Origin: Bacteroides_E sp964528875
GTDB taxonomy: Bacteria > Bacteroidota > Bacteroidia > Bacteroidales > Bacteroidaceae
Length of the DNA stretch: 64,000 nt
Assembly (NCBI GenBank): GCA_964528875.1
Contig: CAZGUI010000006.1
Span: 1-64,000, forward strand
Direction of reading: 5' to 3'
In this document: in pieces, positions 26,122 to 33,510 of the stretch
Position numbering within the stretch: position 1 is the first letter of the stretch
How the letters are laid out: each line of letters opens with the position of its first letter
The notes under the pieces: generated by a model
Databases searched by the model: none
What the model was told of the DNA's origin: nothing
What the model saw: the letters and a program-made list of their open reading frames with translations, nothing else
Translations under genes and position numbers: made by a program

Positions 26122-26298
26122 CAGGGTACTTATTCGGAAAACCGGTTAATTCAAACTAATTGGTGAAATTCTTTTTTTATTTGTTTCTTAAAATTACTTT
26201 GTGGAATTAAAGTTCTTCACATTATATTGTATCCATTCTACTGATGTTGGAATATTTGTTTTATCCAAATATTTAGGAGTTTTCAAAACTTTCATCAT

Positions 26299-26341
26299 AA
26301 AAAAACCTGCTTGAGGCATAAAATGTCAAGCAGGTTTTTTA
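26299..26341 (-). terminator. gcvP-derived terminator at the end of the rus-type operon
   Basis: AAAAACCTGCTTGA pairs with TCAAGCAGGTTTTT around a loop, with T-runs on both strands. The stem arms match the copy at 41716-41757, and the differences fall in the loop. On the minus strand it is the first terminator after the last island gene. Confidence 0.8.
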
Positions 26342-26363
26342 TGGTTATGTATTAATACAGTTA

Positions 26364-26437
26364 TCAGTCTTCAAAAGTTTCATATTGCGTGGTAAGTAAT
26401 TGGCGATCTCCTAATGTGTCGTCTATCCTTGCTACAT
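26364..26437 (-). pseudogene. gcvP C-terminal fragment (24 codons)
   Basis: On the minus strand it encodes RIDDTLGDRQLLTTQYETFED and the stop, the same residues as the C-terminus of GcvP at 41.8 kb. The five codons that differ from the intact gene are synonymous (GAC/GAT, ACT/ACA, ACG/ACA, ACC/ACT, CTT/CTC). No start or further gcvP sequence is joined to it; upstream lies the end of the lipoprotein gene at 26463. This is a displaced gene end, not a functional gene. Confidence 0.85.
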
Positions 26438-26462
26438 CTCCTACTCTTTATCTTCAGATAAG

Positions 26463-27611
26463 TTAGTTGTCGTTAGTTACTTTACTTTTCCATATATGGT
26501 AGGTCCATTCTGCATGGTTTTTACCTGAAGGATTAACATCAGGAGATGATTTACTAACAGTAAAGTAAAACTCGGGATTTTCCCAGTCTTGTATGTGTCC
26601 AAAGCTGTCTTTAAGTATAGTTGCATTATGATTTCTAGCATAACCTGTGTCCTCTGGTGTAATTCTATAGATTGGAGTCCAGGTGCCTTTTTGGTTCATG
26701 AAATCAGAGAAATTCATATAATCTATTTCTAGCGATGAGTTTAAGTAATTAGGGTAATCATCAGGCATAGGTTGTACAGGTCGTATCATGACTATTTTAT
26801 CTTCATCCTGATTAATGGTAAACTCAGAATTGCAGGTGTAATCTCTTGATTGATTATCAATTGCTTTTAGCCCGGTTTGTACAATAGTTTGTGGGGGAGT
26901 AATGGTGTATTTATCCATATTACTGAAATCGGCTTCTGACCACACAATGCGAGTGCCACCTATATCTCCTATGGTATAAGTTAGTAATACTTTCCCCTTT
27001 TTATCTAATGAAACTGCTGAAGGTTGTCCTACTCCCCATGATTTGCCTCCACCACCAATTATTTGATCTCCTTCACTAGACCACGTTTTTCGAATAATTT
27101 GTTTGGGGTATTTTATCCAACTTTCAGCATCTAAATTATTGCTGAATGCAACTCCGATTTCATTATAATATACTCCATACCTATTGCTTAAGAAAAACAT
27201 AGCATACTTATAAGTATTATTATCCCATCTAAATTCTCCTTGAATAATAGATGGGTCACATGTGTGATGATCATCCCAAGCTCCTAGTTCTCCTGGCTGT
27301 AGTACACTTTTAGGTGTTGATTGAGATCCATCAGGACTTATCTTTATGTGGAAAATGTTATCCACCATAATTAAATTTTCAGGATTACCACAAAAAAAGA
27401 TATGAGTAGTTCCATCCTTTTCTTTTATTGTACTAGGGCAATAGGAATATTTACTCTCTCCTTTAAATCCGAAGACATATTCAGGTTTTGTAATGGAAAT
27501 AGTCGGTTGTGGTTTAGGTGGAGTTACAGGTATATCCTCTTCTATTTTATTATCTGAACAGGAGCACACTAATAGTGCACCAATACAGAAACTTAGAAAG
27601 TTCTTATTCAT
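26463..27611 (-). CDS. Beta-propeller glycoside-hydrolase-like lipoprotein 1 (rus locus)
   Basis: A 382-residue predicted lipoprotein with an N-terminal signal and lipobox cysteine (Cys16 or Cys18 in 'ALLVCSCSD'). The rest looks like a five-bladed beta-propeller of the GH43/GH117-like type ('HIFFCGNPENLI', 'HHTCDPSIIQGEF' about 115-127, 'SWGVGQPSAVSLDKKGKVLL' from 191, 'GYARNHNATILKD'). It shares the CDP, WGVGQ and RNHN elements with the protein at 29867-30904, so the two are paralogues. rus loci carry a glycoside hydrolase-like gene proposed to release ribose from glycosides, but the substrate here is unknown. Last gene of the island. Confidence 0.7.
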   Translation of the reverse strand: MNKNFLSFCIGALLVCSCSDNKIEEDIPVTPPKPQPTISITKPEYVFGFKGESKYSYCPSTIKEKDGTTHIFFCGNPENLIMVDNIFHIKISPDGSQSTPKSVLQPGELGAWDDHHTCDPSIIQGEFRWDNNTYKYAMFFLSNRYGVYYNEIGVAFSNNLDAESWIKYPKQIIRKTWSSEGDQIIGGGGKSWGVGQPSAVSLDKKGKVLLTYTIGDIGGTRIVWSEADFSNMDKYTITPPQTIVQTGLKAIDNQSRDYTCNSEFTINQDEDKIVMIRPVQPMPDDYPNYLNSSLEIDYMNFSDFMNQKGTWTPIYRITPEDTGYARNHNATILKDSFGHIQDWENPEFYFTVSKSSPDVNPSGKNHAEWTYHIWKSKVTNDN

Positions 27612-27620
27612 ATCTTCATT

Positions 27621-28667
27621 TTATTTTTTATAGTGTTTTGGTTGTTTGCTAATCAACTGAATAAAGTGATCTTTTATTTGTTCTGTTTGAATTGAATCTA
27701 CCATTAGATAACTATGACTTCCATCGGGGCTAGGTGTAAATATTGTTGCTCCTTTATCTGTTACTTCTATTTTGCCTTGTTTAGATACGTTGAATAGAGA
27801 AGATCCTTCTATAGAATATAAAACTGATGTTAGATCCCAGGTAGGCCTATCATAAGGCATTGGTAAATAACTTTTGTAAGCTTCGATCATTGGGTGCATA
27901 TCTGACCATTGAAAATCATTTTCAATGCTAGTGCTAGGATAGTTAATAGCTATACCAACTTCAAAAGGAGAAGTCACAATGGGGGTGGGCCATTCATCAA
28001 AAACCTTTTTTGCTGCAGGAATATCTTTTACAACATTGTATTCAAATAGGTTCTCGTTATTAAAACAGCCAGCCATAGTACATAATAGTTTAACCTTCTT
28101 TGAAACTAACTCTGCTCCTGATAATGGAGAATAGTTATCAGCTTGAGTCGCTAATAAACGAGCTAAATTAGTTGAAAAACCTACAGATATAATAGTTACA
28201 GAGTTATCTGGTTGTTGCGCTAAAATCTTTCGGTATAATTCCGGTGCTTCAGGAAGATTATTATATCCTTTTAATGATCGTTTAAACAAAGGATCACCAT
28301 TGTCGTTTTTCATTAAACTAGTAGCTTTTGCATAGTTCGTTGCATCGTTTTCACAGTCGGCTCCGTTGTGAATAATAGCAATAGGTATTTGAGGATAACC
28401 ATACCACGTATTCATTATGTCTGTATATTCAGCTGGATATGTTCCTTCTTTATTAATCATAATGCTAAGTAAGTCAATGTCTCCCATGTCAAGATATTTA
28501 TAAAGCATATCTAAAGCTAAAGCATCGTCTATGTCATTTCCTATGTCTGTCTCAAAAATCACTTTTATAGCGCTTGTTTCTTTTTCTATGTTTTGTTCTC
28601 TTTTTGCTGTACAGCTCAAAAGAGACAATACGAACAAGCCAATCAAGTAAAATCTAATTTTTTTCAT
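27621..28667 (-). CDS. Nucleoside hydrolase lipoprotein (rus locus)
   Basis: A 348-residue lipoprotein (lipobox 'LSLLSC', Cys19) of the inosine-uridine nucleoside hydrolase family. The calcium/ribose-binding aspartate cluster is at 41-48 ('ETDIGNDIDDALAL'), followed by 'IPIAIIHNG' and 'VTIISVGFSTNLARLL'. It would split nucleosides into base and ribose, in the periplasm given its lipid anchor. In the B. thetaiotaomicron rus locus, nucleoside hydrolases feed ribose to the ribokinases, which fits this gene's position. Confidence 0.85.
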   Translation of the reverse strand: MKKIRFYLIGLFVLSLLSCTAKREQNIEKETSAIKVIFETDIGNDIDDALALDMLYKYLDMGDIDLLSIMINKEGTYPAEYTDIMNTWYGYPQIPIAIIHNGADCENDATNYAKATSLMKNDNGDPLFKRSLKGYNNLPEAPELYRKILAQQPDNSVTIISVGFSTNLARLLATQADNYSPLSGAELVSKKVKLLCTMAGCFNNENLFEYNVVKDIPAAKKVFDEWPTPIVTSPFEVGIAINYPSTSIENDFQWSDMHPMIEAYKSYLPMPYDRPTWDLTSVLYSIEGSSLFNVSKQGKIEVTDKGATIFTPSPDGSHSYLMVDSIQTEQIKDHFIQLISKQPKHYKK

Positions 28668-28683
28668 AATAATTATTTTCGGT

Positions 28684-29874
28684 TTAATATTTTGGTGTAA
28701 TGGAAATATATAATTGAGGAATCACTTGCTGAAAAGCCTTTTCATTTTCTTTTAAGTTTGTGCGATAATAAATTTCTTTATTTGATGCTTTACTTGTGTA
28801 AATGAATTTAAACCTACCATTTTCTGTGATATCTTTTAAAATGCAAGGTCGTAATTCATTAATAATTAATTTATGATTTTTCTTAAGTTCTTCTTTTTTT
28901 ATTATTTGATATTCGTTGTTAGAATTACAAATAATTTCTTTTTTTGTCGCTATAAGCCAAATAGCGCTTTCCCAGATATGAAAAGGCTGAGGGAATTTAT
29001 TTATATCAATTTTTGTCGGATAATCAGAATCCATAGCATAAAGAAAGTCATATTGTAAGCTTTTTGTAAAAGCGAAATTTAAATAGTGTTGAAGCTGTAT
29101 ATGCATATTATAAATGAAATTCATGTTTGGTAATTTCCAATAAGTATTATTAGTATCTTTTACAAAAGCTCCATCTTTCCCTGCACATGGATAAATAGCT
29201 ACGGGCAAATCTGATTTTAATATTCTGTTAAATGCAAAAACATCTAATGCTACATTCCATTCCCCTCCAGGAATAGCATTTGCTCCTGAATCATTTCCTA
29301 ATTCATCATCATTATTCGCTGTACCAGCGCTTAAATGTATTTTTTTTATCTTTTTTTTCATTAGGTTAGGATTTCTATTGTAAGCTACAGCTAAGATTCT
29401 TGCTGAACCAAAAGATACTATTTCTATAGGCTCATTACTCTTTTTTAATGTGTTTAATAGTAAATTGATGGCTTCTTGTTCATAATGTGGTAAATACTCC
29501 ATTCTATCACTTTCCGATTTCATCATTGATAGTGGTCCCATGGCATATGGGACATTTTTGTTGAAGATGTATTTTAACTGTTCAATAGGAATGACTCCTC
29601 CCTCTCGAGGACCTCTGGGGTCTTTCCAGAGAGTAGGATGATCAGCTATCTCTTTACGAAACGAATCAGTAATATCTAAAAGTATAGCCTTGAGATTTAC
29701 ATCAGGTAGCCCAAATCCCATAATAAGATCCATATTATCTCCAGGATCTTGATATGGATGATATAAATCAGTAATGACTATAATTGGAGTACTTTTTTCT
29801 TGAGCTCTTATTTTCTCATAAGAGAAAGTAAGAACAAGTAACACGCCTATTAATAAAGAACAATATTTATTCAT
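28684..29874 (-). CDS. Nucleoside hydrolase-like secreted protein (rus locus)
   Basis: A 396-residue protein with a signal peptide (about 5-24, ending 'IRAQ'). The opening strand 'PIIVITDLYHPYQDPGDNMDLIMGF' (written in parts: PIIVITDLYHP, YQDPGDNMDLIMGF) resembles nucleoside hydrolase-type proteins, but the DxDxxxDD cluster is spread by an insertion. 'IEIVSFGSARILAVAYNRNP' and 'KKIHLSAGTANNDDE' follow as in the fold. The ATG at 29874 is preferred because it gives the signal peptide; an upstream start at 29937 would read inside the previous gene. It overlaps that gene by 8 bp. Its substrate may differ from the neighbour's. Confidence 0.65.
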   Translation of the reverse strand: MNKYCSLLIGVLLVLTFSYEKIRAQEKSTPIIVITDLYHPYQDPGDNMDLIMGFGLPDVNLKAILLDITDSFRKEIADHPTLWKDPRGPREGGVIPIEQLKYIFNKNVPYAMGPLSMMKSESDRMEYLPHYEQEAINLLLNTLKKSNEPIEIVSFGSARILAVAYNRNPNLMKKKIKKIHLSAGTANNDDELGNDSGANAIPGGEWNVALDVFAFNRILKSDLPVAIYPCAGKDGAFVKDTNNTYWKLPNMNFIYNMHIQLQHYLNFAFTKSLQYDFLYAMDSDYPTKIDINKFPQPFHIWESAIWLIATKKEIICNSNNEYQIIKKEELKKNHKLIINELRPCILKDITENGRFKFIYTSKASNKEIYYRTNLKENEKAFQQVIPQLYISITPKY

Positions 29875-30904
29875 TAAAATATTTTTTAAGATCAAATGTA
29901 GCTGAATATAAATCATAAGACCATAACCAATTTTCACCAGTCATAGCAGGAGTAAAATACATTATTAATTCATCATCATTAAGCATATATCCTTTTGTAT
30001 CTGTAAGAATTCCGGGATTATGATTTCTTGGAAATCCGGATTCCTTAGGGCCTACTGATCCTATTTCTTTCCAATTATTTTCTTCAGGAAAGAAATCGTT
30101 ATCATTTTTTTTGTACACTAAACGACAAACATCTCCTACCCAAGTTGGGATTTCTTTTATGGGAGACATACGAGTTTCTGAAACCATGTATATGTTCTTT
30201 TTAGATATAGCAGGGTAATTATTCGCCCCGAAAAAAGGAATGTTTCTTTCTTCCCCAATTTCAATATTCTCTAGATCATTTAATTTGATTTCACGCATAC
30301 AGAAAGGTCTGTTTTCTGTAGTTGAAGTATAAAATAATAATATGGTTGTAGAGTCTTTGACTATTGTTGTGCTTTGTCCAACTCCCCATTTTGTAGTATC
30401 TGCATAGGCTATCAGCGGATTCTTATCAAATTTAATATAAGGACCTTCAATGTTTTTAGATATTGCAAGTCCTATCTGGTTGTGATTACAATCCCAACGA
30501 TCTACCCCTAGATATGTCATTATCCAATTATAAACTTCTCCCTTATAAGTTGTTTTGAATTCACGTACATCCGGATCGCATATATGACAGTTATCCCATC
30601 CTGTTTTTGAAGGTGAAATAATTTCAGTTCCTTTTTGCCATACATAACCATTACCTGTTGGGATTCCTTTGTATAAATAAATGTAATCTACAATCTCAAA
30701 AGGATCACGGTTTTCACAAACAAAACCATATCTAATACCATATTTGTCTTGAATTATACTAGGAGCATAATTATAATGACCGGCTCCTCCACTAAATTCA
30801 TATCTAACCAAAGGAGTTATGGACTGTGGAATATCCTTTTTTATATTTTGGCATCCAAAAAATAAACTTAGAATAAATAATAAGTAAAGATGTTTTATCT
30901 TCAT
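29867..30904 (-). CDS. Beta-propeller glycoside-hydrolase-like lipoprotein 2 (rus locus)
   Basis: A 345-residue lipoprotein (Cys18 in 'LFFGCQN'). Propeller-like repeats include 'YNYAPSIIQDKYGIRYGFVC', 'CHICDPDVREF' (about 106-116), 'WGVGQSTTIVKDSTTILLFY' from 173 and 'GFPRNHNPGILTDTKG'. The CDP and WGVGQ motifs match the paralogue at 26463-27611, though the overall sequences are well diverged. A catalytic role on a ribose-containing glycoside is possible and unproven. It lies between the BACON lipoprotein and the two nucleoside hydrolase-type genes. Confidence 0.68.
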   Translation of the reverse strand: MKIKHLYLLFILSLFFGCQNIKKDIPQSITPLVRYEFSGGAGHYNYAPSIIQDKYGIRYGFVCENRDPFEIVDYIYLYKGIPTGNGYVWQKGTEIISPSKTGWDNCHICDPDVREFKTTYKGEVYNWIMTYLGVDRWDCNHNQIGLAISKNIEGPYIKFDKNPLIAYADTTKWGVGQSTTIVKDSTTILLFYTSTTENRPFCMREIKLNDLENIEIGEERNIPFFGANNYPAISKKNIYMVSETRMSPIKEIPTWVGDVCRLVYKKNDNDFFPEENNWKEIGSVGPKESGFPRNHNPGILTDTKGYMLNDDELIMYFTPAMTGENWLWSYDLYSATFDLKKYFNE

Positions 30905-30927
30905 TTTTTTTGTTTTTTTGTAAAAAT

Positions 30928-31914
30928 CTAGTCTTCAACTTGTATGTTTTTTACAGGTCGTATCATTCCAGCACGTACTTTATGTCCATCACCCCAACCC
31001 CATACATCTCTATATCCTCCAGAATCTCCTAATGACATCCCTCCATGAGTTGCACTTAAGGAGTTTGCACTTCTTACTGCACATAACCATGTGCGATCCA
31101 TAATTCCACTTTCGTTCCTCCATCCACTTTGGGGTAGAAACAGGCAGCCTAGTTGTTTAAGGTTGTCTTTTGTTGCTCTTTTAGCTGTTGCTTCATCAAC
31201 ACCAATAATAATTCCATCACATTTAAATCCTGTTTGATCTTTTGTGACCCACGTAGCTCCAATCCCCCACAATGCAGCCATTTCTTCAGTCGTTGGTATA
31301 CGCCATCCTTGAGGAGACGGATCATTTTCTGTCAGCCAATTTGTTCCATCGTTAGTATAACTTGATGGCCAATTGCTAGGAGCGGGATCATCTTGTGGAC
31401 CATTAGGATATCCTATTTTTCTGTTGAATTGGTATAGATGTCCGATTTCATCAGGAGAGTTAACAAAACTCCCGGGTTCATCTATGTTTTTAGTAGACCA
31501 GATCATTCCATTTATTAGAACCTCATCTTCGCCCAAAACCATTGTTTCTTGTAAAATTTTTGATTTTAAAACTTTTGTTCCCGAACTTACTTCAATTATT
31601 ACTGTTCGGTTTTTTACAAAAGAAGTTGTTGGCGTAATAGAAATGGATATTACACTCTTTCCTTCTCCCGATGTTTCACTTAATGTACACCATTGGTTGG
31701 TTGAGCTATTTGAGTTGACTAGTTCTGCTGTCCAGGATTCATTTCCATTAATTGTTAGTTCATAAGTTCCCCCATCTGCAGATACTGGTATTGCTATGGG
31801 AAATACTGCAAACTCGTTGGGATTACTTTCAATTACGTAGTTCGACTCATTTGAGCATCCATATAAAATAAGTAAGAGAGCTGTTACTTTAACAAAGTGT
31901 TTTATCTTAAGCAT
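30928..31914 (-). CDS. BACON-domain lipoprotein with Fibrobacter-paralogous domain (RusE-like position)
   Basis: A 328-residue lipoprotein (Cys20 in 'LILYGCSN'). A BACON-type immunoglobulin-like domain (about 35-122: 'FPIAIPVSADGGTYELTING', 'ESWTAEL', 'SGEGKSVISISITP', 'LKSKILQE') is followed by a C-terminal domain ('INGMIWSTKNIDEPGSF', 'GWRIPTTEEMAALWG', 'DRTWLCAVRSANS', 'RAGMIRPVKN') of the Fibrobacter succinogenes major paralogous type. It comes right after SusD, where polysaccharide loci often place a surface glycan-binding lipoprotein, so a surface capture role is likely. The ligand is unknown. Confidence 0.72.
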   Translation of the reverse strand: MLKIKHFVKVTALLLILYGCSNESNYVIESNPNEFAVFPIAIPVSADGGTYELTINGNESWTAELVNSNSSTNQWCTLSETSGEGKSVISISITPTTSFVKNRTVIIEVSSGTKVLKSKILQETMVLGEDEVLINGMIWSTKNIDEPGSFVNSPDEIGHLYQFNRKIGYPNGPQDDPAPSNWPSSYTNDGTNWLTENDPSPQGWRIPTTEEMAALWGIGATWVTKDQTGFKCDGIIIGVDEATAKRATKDNLKQLGCLFLPQSGWRNESGIMDRTWLCAVRSANSLSATHGGMSLGDSGGYRDVWGWGDGHKVRAGMIRPVKNIQVED

Positions 31915-31929
31915 AGTTGTGTGTTTTTA

Positions 31930-33498
31930 TTAATATTGATCATTTTGGTCTAAATTAGGGTTGTTGTCCACTTCACTTTGAGGAATAGGCATTCGAATAG
32001 ACTTTCCAATTATAAAATTATTGAAGTCACTATCACGTGCTTTCAATTCATCTAATGTTGTTTGATCATTTATTCCCCAGCGCTTCAAGTCAATCCAACG
32101 TGTGCACTCCATTGCTAGTTCCAATGCTCTTTCAATCTTTATATGTTCTCTAAACTCGTTTTTGCTCGTTGTTATTTTTACTCCATTGTAATATTTACTA
32201 TTCTCTATATTAGGTAAATTTACTCGATTACGCACACGATTTACACATTCAATAGCTTTACTAGGAGGAGTTTCATCAATTTCGTTGAGAACTTCTGCAT
32301 AAAGTAGTAGCATATCTGCATAACGTAAGGATCTAAAGTTATTGTCGTTCCAATAGTATAGAGGTGATGCATCTGTACTATATTTCTTTATAAATACACG
32401 ATTTCCCCAATCATTATTCCAAGGTGATCCATAAATTAGATGATTCGATTGGTCTGGGAAATCAGACTTTGATCCGTCATACCACAATGTGTGAAAGAGC
32501 CTTACATCATTTTTTCCATCTATAGTTTGTTCACGTTTATAATAGTCTACTAGCCAACGTCTTGCTTCAATATTATTCCATCCAATTCCGGGAGGAGCCT
32601 GATTCATTTCAATTTGTGTTCCTAACTGTGCATTAGGGTCTAAATAGTTATCTGTCTGGTCAAACCCCACCTTATTGGTTAAAGAGAAATGGATTTCATA
32701 AATGGATTCTTCGTTATTTTCTGTGTAATTGCTGAAGTTATCTTCCCATTTTGATACTAAATCATAAAGTTTTTTCCCTTCACCATCTATAAGCCACTCA
32801 AGACATCTTTTGGCATCATTCCATTTGTGATGTTGGGCATAAGCTTTTGCTAACAATCCATAAGCAGCTCCTTTTGTTGGACGTCCATAATTGTTCTCAT
32901 CGCGTGTAGAAGGGAGTTTAGTTACTGCATCTTCTAAGTCTTCTTCTATTTTAGTGAATATTTCATCAGTTGTACCTTGAAAGGGTTTGTCCGAAGCCGA
33001 TGAAGTGTTAAACACAAGAGGTACATTGTCCCATAGAGCTGTCAGGTGGAAGTAATAAAATGCACGTAGAAACTTTGTTTGTCCTATTAAATCATCTCTG
33101 TGTTTTTCATCACTAAAAGGAATGCTTTCGATATTGTCAAGAACTTGGTTTGCTCTGAAAATAGCGGTATAATGTTCTCTCCATATTTTATTGTTAACAT
33201 CTGAAAAATTATAATTGGTAAAGATGAATTTTGTGTATTCATTAAGTTCTGTCCAACCAGCATAACTAACTCCTTCATCGGCCATACCTGTCATTTGTGT
33301 ATATATATTCCTTGTCCAAGTTCCTTGTCGATAAAACATACTGTATACAGCGATTACTCCGGCTTCGATATCTGCTTCTGTTTTCCAAAAGACCCCAGTG
33401 CTAAGAGTATTCTCATTTTGTAAATCTAGTAATGAGGCATCACAAGACGTGAGTATAAGTGTAATAACACTTATTATAGTTATTATTTGATTTTTCAT
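31930..33498 (-). CDS. rusD: SusD/RagB family nutrient-binding outer-membrane lipoprotein
   Basis: A 522-residue SusD homologue, the lid/ligand-capture partner of the SusC channel. It has a lipobox at Cys19 ('LILTSCD'), the N-terminal TPR core ('FLRAFYYFHLTALWDNVPLV', 'GRPTKGAAYGLLAKAYAQHH'), and the C-terminal family motif 'RYADMLLLYAEVLNEI' with 'CVNRVRNRVNLPN' and 'ERALELAMECTRWIDLKRWG'. It is 12 bp downstream of the SusC gene. The neighbours (ribokinases, nucleoside hydrolases) indicate a ribose- or nucleoside-containing ligand. Confidence 0.93.
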   Translation of the reverse strand: MKNQIITIISVITLILTSCDASLLDLQNENTLSTGVFWKTEADIEAGVIAVYSMFYRQGTWTRNIYTQMTGMADEGVSYAGWTELNEYTKFIFTNYNFSDVNNKIWREHYTAIFRANQVLDNIESIPFSDEKHRDDLIGQTKFLRAFYYFHLTALWDNVPLVFNTSSASDKPFQGTTDEIFTKIEEDLEDAVTKLPSTRDENNYGRPTKGAAYGLLAKAYAQHHKWNDAKRCLEWLIDGEGKKLYDLVSKWEDNFSNYTENNEESIYEIHFSLTNKVGFDQTDNYLDPNAQLGTQIEMNQAPPGIGWNNIEARRWLVDYYKREQTIDGKNDVRLFHTLWYDGSKSDFPDQSNHLIYGSPWNNDWGNRVFIKKYSTDASPLYYWNDNNFRSLRYADMLLLYAEVLNEIDETPPSKAIECVNRVRNRVNLPNIENSKYYNGVKITTSKNEFREHIKIERALELAMECTRWIDLKRWGINDQTTLDELKARDSDFNNFIIGKSIRMPIPQSEVDNNPNLDQNDQY

Positions 33499-33510
33499 AT
33501 TCTTTTGTAT

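Larger units (their letters stand above)
26296..26437. repeat. Left 142-bp direct repeat: displaced gcvP 3' end
   Basis: This segment aligns without gaps to 41713-41854 (about 10 differences in 142 bp by eye). It contains the gcvP terminator and the last 24 codons of gcvP. Identity stops sharply at both ends. With the right copy it brackets the roughly 15-kb rus-type island. The 26122-26295 stretch before it shows no recognised feature. Confidence 0.88.

Noticed and set aside
29875..29937. N-terminal extension of the nucleoside hydrolase-like protein
   Set aside because: It would place residues before the signal peptide and overlap the upstream gene; the ATG at 29874 gives a proper signal sequence.
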